DNA of 64,000 nt from Sulfurovum sp. (GTDB taxonomy: Bacteria; Campylobacterota; Campylobacteria; Campylobacterales; Sulfurovaceae): contig JAMORY010000033.1 in NCBI GenBank assembly GCA_027063305.1, positions 1 to 64,000 of the forward strand, written 5' to 3'. This document shows positions 40,701 to 50,702 of this stretch, one piece after another. Both the position numbers and the translations under genes were made by a program. Below the pieces are notes generated by a model. That model ran no database searches and was not told where the DNA came from. It saw only the letters and a program-made list of their open reading frames with translations. Every line of letters begins with the position of its first letter. Within the stretch, counting starts at the first letter, position 1.

Positions 40701-40926
40701 CCTTAGACTGCGCGCCATTCTCATGACCGTCTTTGCATTCTTGCTGGGTATTTTACCGCTTGTCTTTGCCTCGGGTGCGGGCGCGGCATCCAGACAATCG
40801 CTTGGAACGGCGGTCTTTGGCGGGATGTTCATGTCTACCATCCTTACCTTTTTGCTCACCCCCGTACTCTTTGTCGTACTCCAGCGCCTAAGAGAAAAGT
40901 CCGCAAGGAGAGATAACGATGCGTAA
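37798..40926 (+). CDS. RND efflux inner-membrane permease (HAE1/AcrB-like)
   Basis: 1042 aa; MFSLFFIDRPIVAKVISIFIVMVGLIALSQLPVAQFPQV; GIVVDDAILVVENVE. Confidence 0.95.
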   Translation: MFSLFFIDRPIVAKVISIFIVMVGLIALSQLPVAQFPQVVPPTIQVKANYAGGSAEVVEKLLTAPMEEQLNGVEGMIYMESTSASDGSSTIKVYFDLDTDLDIAAVDVQNRVSLALPTLPAEVKQKGVSTKKLSSSMLLMLSLTSSNPKHDTLFLSNFAALNIAEELKRIDGVSDVVNFGEHRYAMRIWLDPDKLAALGVTLKEVSSAIQQQNLQISLGTIGDTAMPDQGKYQYTLTAKTRLDSPEEFKKIIIRENEDGSKIRLQDIARVELGSENYLSAATLNNRPAAQLGIFQLPDANALEVAQKVQAKIKELQKRFPKEIEIRATYDTTKFVKVSIEEVIQTLIEALALVLIVVYFFLQSFRATIIPAVAIPVSLIGTFAFLLIAGYSINILTLFGIILAIGIVVDDAILVVENVEANLEKSPDISVKEATKEAMKEIVMPIISTTLVLLAVFVPVTFIPGISGALYRQFAMTIAFSVLISSIVALTLSPALAATILRRQKGKKNALFRAFNQGLERLKVGYAKLLHWLIAHAKSVLFLYLIGLGLTYGIFKTLPTGFLPEEDQGTIIASVTLPPGTTLTRTEASARRIVDLVKQTKGVKDIVTINGFNTITGVADSSNITMYVVLEDWDKRTTPELSVKSLITTLTQKVKQHVPQVEARFFGAPSIPGLSAVGGFEFKLQNLNAMPLKQFTTESQKFIKKLNADPRIMNAYTMFNANYPQLYVDIDRDKVFSLGLKLDDVFAVLQTYLGSYYVNDFNKFSKTYRVFLQADPQFRTNKHDITAFFVRNNKGEMIPLSTIASIHNTSGPNAITHFNGYQSIAVNGMHNIKGGYSSSDAISAIEELAADLPAGIGYEYSGITLQEKEAGNAALFIFMLSLFMVFLFLAAQYESWLTPLMIMLPIPVVMFGALGANMLAGLLNDTYTQIGLVLLIGMASKNAILVVEFAKELHEAGKDIVSAAVEASILRLRAILMTVFAFLLGILPLVFASGAGAASRQSLGTAVFGGMFMSTILTFLLTPVLFVVLQRLREKSARRDNDA

Positions 40927-42205
40927 AAGCCTGACCCTCTTCGTAGTGCTTGGCACCCTGCTTCATGCTACACACCATACGCTTACACTCGATACCCTCA
41001 TCAAGCGCGCGCTCGAACACAGCCCTGATGTCAAGATGGGAAAACTCGACTTCTCCGCCGCCAAAGCACGCACGAAAGCCGCCTACAGCCTCTACCTGCC
41101 GCAACTGGATCTGCATGCCGATGCAGGAAAAGCGTGGAGTAAACTCAAAAGCCAGCCGGCAGGAGAAGCAGACCTGCTTGTCGGTACGCTCAGCGCTTCG
41201 CAACTGCTCTACGACTTTGGCAAGACAAGCGGCGCCATTAACGCACAAGAGGAGGAGGCACTTGCCTACGAGGCGCAGATGTACCAGAGTATATCGGACA
41301 AGATATTTGCGGTCAAACAGGCGTATTACGAGATCCTCAAAGCCAAAGGCATCGTCAATGTCCAGCGCAAGAATGTAGCGCTTCAAAAGCAGCAGCTCGA
41401 ACGTGCACAAAAGTACCTCAAAGCCGGCATCAAGACCATCATCGATCTCTCCGATGCCACAGTACGGCTCGAACAGGCAAGGCGTGATCTGAACAATGCC
41501 AAATATCAAGTGGAGTACCGCCGTGCCCGGCTTGAGCAGATCATCGGCACGGTTCCTTACAACGGAGATTATGAGATCTATATGCCGAACATCGGACTCT
41601 CGAACCTCAGCCAAAAACTACCGCAGATCAAAAGCTCCGTCTATCGGCTCGAACAGTTCGCCTACACACACCGCGCCATAGTCAATAGCAGCAAGCACTT
41701 CATTCAAGGGGCACGCTCGACGCTCAAAAGTATTGAAGGCGACTACTACCCGAGCGTAGGACTTAGAGGCGACTACAGCGCACAAAAAGTCGACCAGAGC
41801 GTTGTGGGCATGACGCCAGAACGCCAAGGACACCTCTCGCTCTCACTTGACTGGAACCTCTTCTCAGGCTACCGCACCAATGCACAGGTACAAGAGGCAA
41901 AAGTGGGCGTACTCAAAGCGGCATCTCAGGCACAAAGTATCAAACTTGCTGTTAAACAGCAGGTACTCGAAGCCCACATCGGCCTGCGCCAGAGCAGAGA
42001 CAATGTCAAACTCAACGAACGCATCACCGATGCCGCACGCAAGAAACTTCAGCAGGCACAAAAACGCTACGAGAACGACCTTGGGGATTTCATAGAACTG
42101 CAAAACGCTCAGCAGGACTACATCAACGCGCTTAGCAATCTGGTCAACAGCTACTATGACTACTTCATCGCACTGGCACAGCTCGATCATGCGATAGGGA
42201 AGTGA
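40919..42205 (+). CDS. TolC-family outer membrane protein
   Basis: Tandem coiled-coil OEP pattern; overlaps permease gene end. Confidence 0.92.
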   Translation: MRKSLTLFVVLGTLLHATHHTLTLDTLIKRALEHSPDVKMGKLDFSAAKARTKAAYSLYLPQLDLHADAGKAWSKLKSQPAGEADLLVGTLSASQLLYDFGKTSGAINAQEEEALAYEAQMYQSISDKIFAVKQAYYEILKAKGIVNVQRKNVALQKQQLERAQKYLKAGIKTIIDLSDATVRLEQARRDLNNAKYQVEYRRARLEQIIGTVPYNGDYEIYMPNIGLSNLSQKLPQIKSSVYRLEQFAYTHRAIVNSSKHFIQGARSTLKSIEGDYYPSVGLRGDYSAQKVDQSVVGMTPERQGHLSLSLDWNLFSGYRTNAQVQEAKVGVLKAASQAQSIKLAVKQQVLEAHIGLRQSRDNVKLNERITDAARKKLQQAQKRYENDLGDFIELQNAQQDYINALSNLVNSYYDYFIALAQLDHAIGK

Positions 42206-43282
42206 TCAGTACGCTGCCACCTCCCCCTCCAACGTTTTCAAAAACGCCACCACGTCATCGATCTGCTCCTTGGTAAACTCATTGCCTATTTGGTACTTAC
42301 TCATGATGCGCACCGCCTCTTCCAGCTCTTTGACCTCCCCATTATGAAAATAAGGAGCGGTTTTTGTAATGTTTCGCAAAATAGGCACTCGGAACATCTG
42401 CTTGCTATCTTTTCCCAAGAAACCTCCGGTGTTCACAAATGGGAACGGACTCTCTTTCAAACGCATGTCCGGTTCGAAGAGTAATCCTATATAGTCTGAA
42501 AGATACCGTCTAAGCGGGAACTTCTGGATACTCTGTCCTCCCACGCTCATACCCGTATGACATCCGCTGCACCCTTTGGTGATAAAGAGGCTCATCCCTC
42601 TTTTGGCAGCAGGAGAGATGGCATTGTCATCCCCTTCAAGAAACCTGTCGTACGCACCTCTGGTAAGCAGTGTACGCTCATAGGCGCCGATGGCTTTACG
42701 TACCTTCTCAAAGGTTATCTTCCCTTCTCCAAAAACTTTACTAAACTGCTGTCGGTATGCAGGGTCACTGTTCAGACGTGCTTCCACCTCTTCAGGGGTC
42801 ATCCCCATCTCAAACGGTGCCTGCACGGGACCTCCCGCCTGCTCTTCGACATCTTTGGCACGTCCGTCCCAAAATTGCGCTTTGGCAAGTGCGGCATTAA
42901 GTACGGTAGGAGAATTAAGATGAAAAGGGTTCGCTTGACCATGAATACCGATCGCTGTAGGCATATTGTCATCACCCCCTTCTTCAAGGATGTGACAGCT
43001 TGCACAGTTGATAGTCCTGTCTTTGGAGAGCACGGTATCGAAAAAGAGCGTTCTACCCAACACGATCTTTTCCGGACTCAAAGGATTTTGCGGGTTTTGC
43101 ATCGTTTTGAGTCTCTCTTTTGCATCTTTTGGTACAGGAGAAAGGTTGTGTTTGGCAGCTGCTTCTCTCAACCCCTTGTCATCCAGATGCACATCGCCTT
43201 TGGTAATGACAAAAGGCAAAGAGAAGATCACCACAAGCACAATGGTCGTTACCGTAACCGGATGCAATAAGAACTTTTTCAT
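42206..43282 (-). CDS. Diheme cytochrome c peroxidase
   Basis: CASCH and CSGCH; LGRTLFFDTVLSKDRTINCASCH...FHLNSPTVLNAALAKAQFWDGRAKDVEEQA. Confidence 0.93.
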   Translation of the reverse strand: MKKFLLHPVTVTTIVLVVIFSLPFVITKGDVHLDDKGLREAAAKHNLSPVPKDAKERLKTMQNPQNPLSPEKIVLGRTLFFDTVLSKDRTINCASCHILEEGGDDNMPTAIGIHGQANPFHLNSPTVLNAALAKAQFWDGRAKDVEEQAGGPVQAPFEMGMTPEEVEARLNSDPAYRQQFSKVFGEGKITFEKVRKAIGAYERTLLTRGAYDRFLEGDDNAISPAAKRGMSLFITKGCSGCHTGMSVGGQSIQKFPLRRYLSDYIGLLFEPDMRLKESPFPFVNTGGFLGKDSKQMFRVPILRNITKTAPYFHNGEVKELEEAVRIMSKYQIGNEFTKEQIDDVVAFLKTLEGEVAAY

Positions 43283-43429
43283 TCCTCACTCCTTATCTTT
43301 CTAATATTTTCAGTATATAGCATTACGGACGAAGAATCAAGAATCTTTTATCACAAAACGGTTTTTCTTTTAGCACAAAAAGGATTTTTATGTCTAACAA
43401 TTTCAAATAAGAGAATTTTCATCTGATTA

Positions 43430-43443
43430 TTGATATGGATCAA
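43430..43443. promoter_or_regulatory. Perfect Fnr-type box
   Basis: TTGAT-ATGG-ATCAA between ccp (-) and cytochrome c (+). Confidence 0.72.
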
Positions 43444-43532
43444 GAATTTCCATAAACAATTCCGATATATTTCACTCAGATTTAATTAGGAGTATTTTTA
43501 TCTTAATTAAACTTTCAATCAAAGGATTTGTC

Positions 43533-43871
43533 TTGAAACAGATTACTTTCTTGCTTCTATTTTTCACAGCGACACACTTATTTGCCGATGTTGAAAAAGG
43601 CAAAGCTGTCTATGCTGCAAACTGTGCCATTTGCCATACAGTTAACGGGGGAAGAGCCATAGGACCGGACTTTAACATTGTCTCCTATACCCGTACCAAA
43701 GAGGAGATAGCCCAGTACGCCAAAGATCCTTACAGCCTCTATGAGAAATTTGGATACAGTGCCAATGCCATGCCGACATTGCCTTTGGAAGATGAAGAGT
43801 TCAAAGATGTGGCAGACTATATCAGTTCTCTGCAGCCTTTTAAAAAATGGATGATCAAGAAAAAAAGCTAA
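43533..43871 (+). CDS. Monoheme c-type cytochrome
   Basis: TTG start; signal peptide; CAICH; resembles 29130-29480 cytochrome. Confidence 0.83.
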   Translation: MKQITFLLLFFTATHLFADVEKGKAVYAANCAICHTVNGGRAIGPDFNIVSYTRTKEEIAQYAKDPYSLYEKFGYSANAMPTLPLEDEEFKDVADYISSLQPFKKWMIKKKS

Positions 43872-44785
43872 GAATGACGCAATGCTTTGGGGTAGACTCC
43901 GTAAGCGGCATAAAAGAGCTTGGAGAAGTGCCCCTGATGGCGGTATCCTACTCTTTTGGCGATCTCTCCTATACTCAGCGTCTCCTGACGCAAGAGCATA
44001 TTCGCCTCTTCCAGACGCAGCTTCTGCACATAGTGGTAGAGTGTGGTTCCATACACTTTTTTAAACACCTTTTTAAGCTTGGAAGCGTTGGTTGCACAAC
44101 GGTGTGCCAGCACTTCGATCGTAGGCGGGTCGATAAATTCTGCCAGCAGGATCTTTTTTGCTTCCAGTGCCAAGCGCTTCTCTTCACTGCTGATGCCTTC
44201 GGGCAGAATATCAAGCAGTCCGAACCGATGGATCATAAACTCCACCACACGGTGTTCCGCACGGATACTCTGCATTCTGTCATCTCTTTGGATATTCAAA
44301 AGCTTGTCGATCACATAGATGCTCAATGCATCAACAGGAAGCCTGCTAACCTCCTGCAAAGAGATCTCCTCTTTGAGCATACCGTACAACAGATCGATCG
44401 GTTCTCCAAGGTCTCCGCTTAAATACCGTTTCAAAAAGAAATCGGCAATGAACAATACAAACATATCACCATGCTCTGTTGCATAAAAGCGCAGCTGCAT
44501 GTTCTGTTTTGAAGAGACAAAGATCACGGTCTCTCCCTCTTTGACAATACTCTCTTTTTGTGCCGTATGGTCATCGATCTTAAGAACACCCCGTTTGACC
44601 ATCGCGATCATGACCATTCTGTCAGGATCGCTCAGGCCCGTTTCCAGTACCCCTTCAGAGTGTTTACCTTCAAGAAAAACAATACCATTTGAGATATCCA
44701 CCCGCTTCAAATACCCTTGATCGGCTTTTTCCAAAAAGGTCACTTTGTAGCGCATATCGGTAATATTAAAGAAAAAGCTCTCCAT
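43868..44785 (-). CDS. AraC-family transcriptional regulator
   Basis: C-terminal double HTH: ATNASKLKKVFKKVYGTTLYHYVQKLRLEEANMLLRQETLSIGEIAKRVGYRHQGHFSKLF. Confidence 0.9.
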   Translation of the reverse strand: MESFFFNITDMRYKVTFLEKADQGYLKRVDISNGIVFLEGKHSEGVLETGLSDPDRMVMIAMVKRGVLKIDDHTAQKESIVKEGETVIFVSSKQNMQLRFYATEHGDMFVLFIADFFLKRYLSGDLGEPIDLLYGMLKEEISLQEVSRLPVDALSIYVIDKLLNIQRDDRMQSIRAEHRVVEFMIHRFGLLDILPEGISSEEKRLALEAKKILLAEFIDPPTIEVLAHRCATNASKLKKVFKKVYGTTLYHYVQKLRLEEANMLLRQETLSIGEIAKRVGYRHQGHFSKLFYAAYGVYPKALRHS

Positions 44786-44791
44786 GCCTAT

Positions 44792-45607
44792 CTATACCCC
44801 ATAGTAGTCGCTCACCCTGCGCTCGAACTCTTCATCGCTAAGCTCTTTTTTCATCGGAATGAACTTCTTTGCCTTATCTCCTACCGTACAACGTGCAGGG
44901 AAATCATCACGTTCGATGATCTCTTCGATCAAAACCGCCACCTCCTGCGTATTGTTTCCATGGTTGATCTGCTCCACGATCATTGGTGCCAGTGTCGAGA
45001 CCAGTTTGGCATAGGAAGAGTCTTCGGAAAAGGTCATAGCATTGGTCACCAGATTGTCTCTGGCAAAGTTGGTATCAAAAAAACCGGGCATGATCGAATG
45101 GACACGAATATTGAAATCTTTGAGCTCATACCGCAGTGAATCGGTAATACCCTCGACTGCATATTTACTGGCGTTGTAAAAGGTCAGAAGCGGCAGACCG
45201 ATCTTCCCTAGAAATGAGCTGATATTGATGATCACTCCGCTTCGTGCCGTACGCATTTTGGGAATAACCGCTTTACACATACGCATCACCCCAAAAACGT
45301 TTACATCAAACTGGGCGAACATCTCCTCTTCGGTTACATCTTCAACCGTGGAGACCAGTCCGTAACCGGCATTGTTCACCAGCACATCGATCCGTTCTAT
45401 CCCATCCAGTACCGATGCGATACTTGCAGGGTCGGTAATATCAAGCTTGAGGGGGAGAAGATCTTCAGATACGACATCTTGAAGTGTTTCGGGTGTTCTT
45501 GAAGCAGCATAGACCCTGTAGCCCCGCTCAGCCAGATAGCATGCCGCAGCCCTGCCCATCCCACTGCTGCATCCGGTAATAAGAACATGCTTTTGTCTGC
45601 TTTTCAT
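44792..45607 (-). CDS. Short-chain dehydrogenase/reductase
   Basis: KHVLITGCSSGMGRAAACYLAERGYRVYAASR; NNAGYG; YNASKYAVEG. Confidence 0.93.
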   Translation of the reverse strand: MKSRQKHVLITGCSSGMGRAAACYLAERGYRVYAASRTPETLQDVVSEDLLPLKLDITDPASIASVLDGIERIDVLVNNAGYGLVSTVEDVTEEEMFAQFDVNVFGVMRMCKAVIPKMRTARSGVIINISSFLGKIGLPLLTFYNASKYAVEGITDSLRYELKDFNIRVHSIMPGFFDTNFARDNLVTNAMTFSEDSSYAKLVSTLAPMIVEQINHGNNTQEVAVLIEEIIERDDFPARCTVGDKAKKFIPMKKELSDEEFERRVSDYYGV

Positions 45608-45641
45608 ACATCTATTATAGTTAAAATCAGACCCGACAGGA

Positions 45642-45674
45642 TTGACAAGTATCAAACCTCTTGACACCTGTCAA
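45642..45674. promoter_or_regulatory. Two tandem Fnr-like palindromes
   Basis: TTGAC-AAGT-ATCAA (45642-45655) and TTGAC-ACCT-GTCAA (45661-45674), upstream of nrdB and SDR. Confidence 0.4.
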
Positions 45675-45732
45675 TCAAAGCTCTTAAGAAACAAGATACA
45701 ATAATCTCCTATCGTATCCAAAGGAGTCAACT

Positions 45733-46746
45733 ATGGATGTTACACACTACTACAACCCTAACGGAGAAGAGATCCTCGATGAGAAGATCTTCAGCGGTTC
45801 CCCTACGGGCTTTGTCGATTTCAACCGTTCACGCTACCGCTGGGACAGCAACATTTACGACCTGATGAACGCCAACACCTGGTTTCCCAGTGAGGTCAAC
45901 ACCTCATCAGAGAAGAAAAATTTCGAACATCTTACCGATAATGAACAGGCGATCTACAAAATGACCTTCGCCCAGCTGAGCTTCAACGACTCTGCACAGG
46001 AGGAGTACCTCAGCGATTTCAGACGACTGGCGAACAACCGTCTTGTCAAATCGGTACTCTCTTTGCAAATTATGCAGGAGGTCAACCACTCCAAAAGCTA
46101 CGCCGTACTGCTCGATGCCTGCGGAAACTCCGATGAAGTCTTCAACCTCTATAAGTATGATGCCGCACTCAACAAAAAAAACCAGCAGGTTGCCGAACAG
46201 TTCGCCCGCTACATAGATGGAGGCTCGGTAGACAAGATGCTGCTCTCTGCTATGGCAAGTGTGAACCTTGAGGGCATCTACTTCCTGCTTGGATTCAGCT
46301 ACATCTACCTGCTGGGAGACAAAGTACCCGGTGCAAGGGATATGATCAAATTCATTGCCCGTGATGAGCTCAACACTCACCTGCCTCTTTTTGCGAATAT
46401 CTTCAAAACGATCCAAAAAGAGAATAAAATTGCAGCATCGACCATCGATGCTGCCTACGGTATGATAGAGGATGCGGTAAAAATAGAACTCGAATACGGA
46501 AAATACCTGCTTGATTGCTACCCTATCATGGGTACGACACCGGAGCTGATGGAGCAGACGGTCTACAACTATGCCAACGACCGCCTTAAAAAGATAGGAC
46601 TTGATCCCATCTTCGAAGAGACCCCGACCACCTACCTGCAAAAGCTGGTCACCAAACATCTGGAGATGAACGAGGTCAAAAGCAACTTCTTTGAGAGTAA
46701 TGTCTCAAATTATGCCAAATCAAGCATCGATCTTGATGATTTCTAA
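45733..46746 (+). CDS. nrdB: Class I ribonucleotide reductase beta subunit
   Basis: LTDNEQAIYKMTFAQLSFNDSAQEEYL...QEVNHSKSYAVLLD...RDELNTHLPLF. Confidence 0.92.
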   Translation: MDVTHYYNPNGEEILDEKIFSGSPTGFVDFNRSRYRWDSNIYDLMNANTWFPSEVNTSSEKKNFEHLTDNEQAIYKMTFAQLSFNDSAQEEYLSDFRRLANNRLVKSVLSLQIMQEVNHSKSYAVLLDACGNSDEVFNLYKYDAALNKKNQQVAEQFARYIDGGSVDKMLLSAMASVNLEGIYFLLGFSYIYLLGDKVPGARDMIKFIARDELNTHLPLFANIFKTIQKENKIAASTIDAAYGMIEDAVKIELEYGKYLLDCYPIMGTTPELMEQTVYNYANDRLKKIGLDPIFEETPTTYLQKLVTKHLEMNEVKSNFFESNVSNYAKSSIDLDDF

Positions 46747-46748
46747 CG

Positions 46749-47468
46749 CTACTTCGTACGGTTATGTTCACACTCACAGGTAAGAATAAAGTGAGCGATC
46801 CCATCAAGCTGCTTTGGGGTCAAGTCCGTATATGTCCGCATCGGAATGGTATACTGCGGCCACTTCCCTTTACTGCCGTGTAAGATCGCTTCTTTTATAG
46901 GTGCAATTCCCTCTTTGGCATACTTCTTTCCGATCTGTGCAAAAGAGGGGGCGATCTTTCCTGCGGCAGCAATATGGCACATTTTACAATCTTTGGTTGC
47001 CAATACCTGCTGTGCAGGCGGTAGTGCATCGATCTTTGCTTTCTCCTGCAAGATCTCCAGCATCTTCATCTGATCGTAAGTATCGAAAATATGGTGCGCG
47101 ATCGCTTCAAGCTCATCTTCACTCACATTTCCTTTTTGCGAAGGCATCACCCCGTAGGTATCCAGACTCTTTTTATTACAGTATGACTTGGAGCGATCGG
47201 GGCTGATCACATAGGACTTGACGAACTCGATAAATTTTCCACGAAGTTCGGAAGGGTTGTTGACCGTCATCCAATCTTTCAAATGCACTGTAACCGTATA
47301 GAGTGGAGGGGCAAGCTCTTTATCGCTGGTTTTAGGAGGCATATCAAGATTATGACACTTGGCACACTTTTCTTGTGTCAACTTCTCTCCATTTAGATCC
47401 ACATGATGCTTTTGTGTTCCGCAACCGCTTAAAAGTAAAATAGCAACAACGCCGATATATCGCAACAT
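46749..47468 (-). CDS. Diheme c-type cytochrome lipoprotein
   Basis: LLLSGCGTQ lipobox; CAKCH, CKMCH. Confidence 0.85.
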   Translation of the reverse strand: MLRYIGVVAILLLSGCGTQKHHVDLNGEKLTQEKCAKCHNLDMPPKTSDKELAPPLYTVTVHLKDWMTVNNPSELRGKFIEFVKSYVISPDRSKSYCNKKSLDTYGVMPSQKGNVSEDELEAIAHHIFDTYDQMKMLEILQEKAKIDALPPAQQVLATKDCKMCHIAAAGKIAPSFAQIGKKYAKEGIAPIKEAILHGSKGKWPQYTIPMRTYTDLTPKQLDGIAHFILTCECEHNRTK

Positions 47469-47532
47469 ACATAATCCTATATTAATTTTTTCATAATTAT
47501 ATGTTATCTATATTAATCTAGGGTTACTGCCG

Positions 47533-49302
47533 CTACTTTTGATAGATCACCTCCGAGTCATTGATCGTTCGCAACACCTCAATATCTCGCAGTCTCTTTT
47601 TATCAGTTTTGAGTGGATTGTGTGAGAGAATAACAAAGTCCGCTTGCTTCCCAACCTCGATCGTTCCTTTTTCATTCTCTTCAAAGTGCTGATACGCCGC
47701 ATTGATCGTGACCGCTTTGAGCGCTTCATAGACCGTCATCGCCTGATCTTCACCATAGACAGTCCCTTTGATCGAGGTACGGTTGACAGCAAAAGAGATC
47801 ATATCGAGAATATTCGTCGGTGTCACCGGCGAGTCGTGATGGATCGTATAGGGGATCTCCCTGTCAATAATGCTTCGCATCGGGTTCATGTGTGCTGTAC
47901 GTTTGGGTCCTAAAAAGCGTGTTGCATGGCGATCACCCCAGTAGTAAAGGTGACTTGGGAACATCGTTAACGTCATACCAAGCTTCTTTACCTCATCGAG
48001 CTGATCTTCTCTAATCGTCTGTGCATGAACAATGGTCGTACGGTGATCGCCTTGAGGCTTGGCTTTCTCCATGGATTTAAGCAGCATATCGATCGCCCCG
48101 TCACCGTTACAGTGCACCATCAGATGCCACCCTTTTTTCAACGCATCGGTAACAATCGCGTCAAGCTCATTTTGCTTGTAGCTTGGACGGCTGACAAAGC
48201 CTTTTGATGTGATCTTTGCATCAGGATGATGCGCATGGACGGCACGGTTCCTCTCTCCCAAAAGTAGCGGCGCTTTAAACTCCGCGTTACACGCAGATCC
48301 TTCTGGCTCCAGCTCTTTGGGTACGACAAAATAGGGCTTGGAGAGGTAGGCGGTATAGCCTTGGATGGAACCATCCATAATCACCTTTAACCCACCCATA
48401 CGAAAGTGATCTTTGTAGTGTTTTGTACGGTTGTAGTCTGCCAAAAGCACTGCGTTGTCAGGATTGGGGTAGGCGATCACATCAAGTTTGAGTCTCCCCT
48501 CTTTTGCCATTGCTTGCAGTAGCTTGACAAAATCAGGCAGCGCCCCTCCACACTCCTGTGCGGTGGTCATCCCCTTTGCGGCATACTGTGTCATCAGCGT
48601 TTTCTCAATGGCACCCATCGCCACTTCGGGTGCGACAGGAGTGATCTTCATCATCACCTGTGTAAAGGCCGGTCCCTCTTCCATCACACCGGTCAAGTGC
48701 CCTTTCTCATCACGGTAGAACTTGCCTCCTTTGGGGTCTTTGACACTCTCGTCAATACCTGCTATCTTCAGTGCCAAAGAGTTGGCAACCCCAAAGTGGC
48801 TGGAGCTGTGCATAATGTAAATAGGGTGTTCGGTAGAGATCGCATCAAGATCTGCCTTGGTCGGGTGACGCTGCTCTTTCATCCCCGTATCGTCATAGTT
48901 CATTCCTATAACCCACTCTCCGGGTTTGAGATGATGATCGCTGATATACGTTTTAAGTGTCTGCTGTAGTTTTGCAATAGAATCCACAGTACCGATAGGC
49001 GGTGCGTTCAAGTCGGCATAGGCAACCAGAAGGGTGGTCAGAAGCAAGTGTCCATGCGGATCAAAAAAGGCGGGCAGCATCGTACTGCCGTTAAGATCGA
49101 CCATTCTAGCATGAGGGAAACGCTTTAGGGCATCTGACTCTTTCCCAACAAAGAGGATCTTTCCATCCTCTTCGACGACCGACTCTACATAGTGAGGTTT
49201 CTTACCTTGCATCGTTACAATATCCCCACCGCTATAGAGCAGAGGCTTCGCTACAAGCAGACTACAACCTGCTACCATCCATGCCAACGTTCGCTTCATC
49301 AC
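47533..49302 (-). CDS. Secreted amidohydrolase family protein (YtcJ-like)
   Basis: GSTMLPAFFDPHGHLL; HCNGDGAIDMLL; TINAAYQHFEENEKGTIEVGKQADFVIL. Confidence 0.9.
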   Translation of the reverse strand: MMKRTLAWMVAGCSLLVAKPLLYSGGDIVTMQGKKPHYVESVVEEDGKILFVGKESDALKRFPHARMVDLNGSTMLPAFFDPHGHLLLTTLLVAYADLNAPPIGTVDSIAKLQQTLKTYISDHHLKPGEWVIGMNYDDTGMKEQRHPTKADLDAISTEHPIYIMHSSSHFGVANSLALKIAGIDESVKDPKGGKFYRDEKGHLTGVMEEGPAFTQVMMKITPVAPEVAMGAIEKTLMTQYAAKGMTTAQECGGALPDFVKLLQAMAKEGRLKLDVIAYPNPDNAVLLADYNRTKHYKDHFRMGGLKVIMDGSIQGYTAYLSKPYFVVPKELEPEGSACNAEFKAPLLLGERNRAVHAHHPDAKITSKGFVSRPSYKQNELDAIVTDALKKGWHLMVHCNGDGAIDMLLKSMEKAKPQGDHRTTIVHAQTIREDQLDEVKKLGMTLTMFPSHLYYWGDRHATRFLGPKRTAHMNPMRSIIDREIPYTIHHDSPVTPTNILDMISFAVNRTSIKGTVYGEDQAMTVYEALKAVTINAAYQHFEENEKGTIEVGKQADFVILSHNPLKTDKKRLRDIEVLRTINDSEVIYQK

Positions 49303-50627
49303 TTCTTCTCTGTGATCTTAGGGTCATTAAAGAAGTGCAGTAAGAGGTTACTTCCCGCTTTCACGGCTAAAGGAATGGCGGCAGGATCGACCACATAGTT
49401 TCCATTGTGATTACTAAATGGCAATGCCTTCCCCTCTTTTTGCGCTTTGGCAAAAACCTTCGGGTCTGCCGTACCGATGAACATATGCAGATACTTTGCT
49501 TTAGTCTTGTTGAATACCAGGTGGTGGAAGTCCTCCGAACCCATCGAACGCGGTGCCTCGGCCAAAACACCCTTTTCACCGAACACATCCACCAGTGCAG
49601 GACGTGCCTTTTCCACCAGTTGAGGATCATTGATTACCGGATATGCCCACCCTTTACGCTTCATAGTCGGGTACTTCTTCTTCGGCATCCCGTATGCATA
49701 GGCAATGGAGTCGTTAATGCGCTTGATCGCTTCAACCATCAGATCTCTGTCTTTTTCATCGTACCAGCGCAAGTTGAGCTTCAACTCCGCCGTAGCCGGA
49801 ATGACATTGTTGTCACTTCCTGCCTGTACCGAACCTACCGTAAGCACTGCCGCATGCTGCGCATCGACCGCACGGCTGACAATGAACTGATACTGCACGA
49901 TCGCCGATGCCGCCATGAGTACCGGGTCTTTGGTCAGGTGTGGTGTCGAACCATGCCCTCCCACACCGTAGAATGTCACATCGAGCTGATCGGTTCCTGC
50001 CATACGCTCTCCTTTGGCTAGCACCGCCGTTCCTGTCGGAATGGGTGCGGTATGCATGCTCAGCAGTACATCGGGCTTTGGTACACCTTTGTCATACATG
50101 CCGTCATCGACCATGGCACGCGCCCCTTCAATAAGCTCTTCGGCAGGCTGGAATACCAGTACCAGTGTTCCATGCCACTTATCCTTCATCTCCTTCATCG
50201 TCTTGGCGATCCCCAACAGCCATGCCGTATGCGCATCGTGTCCGCATGCATGCATCACCGGTGTGAGTGAACCGTCTTCTCGCTTGACGCTCTTTGTGCT
50301 GGCATAAGGAAGCCCCGTTACCTCCTTGACCGCATTGGCATCCATATCGGCACGGAACATCAGAACTGGTCCCTTGCCATTCTTCAAAATACCGACCACT
50401 CCGGTCTTGGCAATGCCTGTAATGGTCTTATACCCCAGTGCTTTCAACTCTTTTTCTACGATCTTGGAGGTTTCACTCTCCATAAACCCCAGTTCGGGGT
50501 TTTTGTGTATCGTTTTAAATATTTCCGTAATATGCGCCTCATTTGCTTTGACACTCTTTTCGATCGTATCGGGTACTTTCGCATAAAGTGCAGCAACCGT
50601 ACTAAGTAAAATAATCGTCTTTTTCAT
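49299..50627 (-). CDS. M20-family amidohydrolase with signal peptide
   Basis: MHACGHDAHTAWLLG; FQPAEELIEGARAMVDDG; GVGGHGSTPHLTKDPV. Confidence 0.93.
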   Translation of the reverse strand: MKKTIILLSTVAALYAKVPDTIEKSVKANEAHITEIFKTIHKNPELGFMESETSKIVEKELKALGYKTITGIAKTGVVGILKNGKGPVLMFRADMDANAVKEVTGLPYASTKSVKREDGSLTPVMHACGHDAHTAWLLGIAKTMKEMKDKWHGTLVLVFQPAEELIEGARAMVDDGMYDKGVPKPDVLLSMHTAPIPTGTAVLAKGERMAGTDQLDVTFYGVGGHGSTPHLTKDPVLMAASAIVQYQFIVSRAVDAQHAAVLTVGSVQAGSDNNVIPATAELKLNLRWYDEKDRDLMVEAIKRINDSIAYAYGMPKKKYPTMKRKGWAYPVINDPQLVEKARPALVDVFGEKGVLAEAPRSMGSEDFHHLVFNKTKAKYLHMFIGTADPKVFAKAQKEGKALPFSNHNGNYVVDPAAIPLAVKAGSNLLLHFFNDPKITEKK

Positions 50628-50702
50628 ACTTCTTCCTTCTTTTTTCTATAAAATATAGTAATCGATTATAGCATAAGAAGATCACACAAAGATTGAATAA
50701 TC

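Noticed and set aside
42206-43871. ccp and cytochrome c as a novel system with the AraC regulator
   Set aside because: Diheme peroxidase plus small cytochrome under an Fnr box is ordinary; no direct evidence linking the AraC protein to them
45907-46659. 250-aa ORF antisense to nrdB
   Set aside because: Antisense by-product of a conserved gene's codon usage
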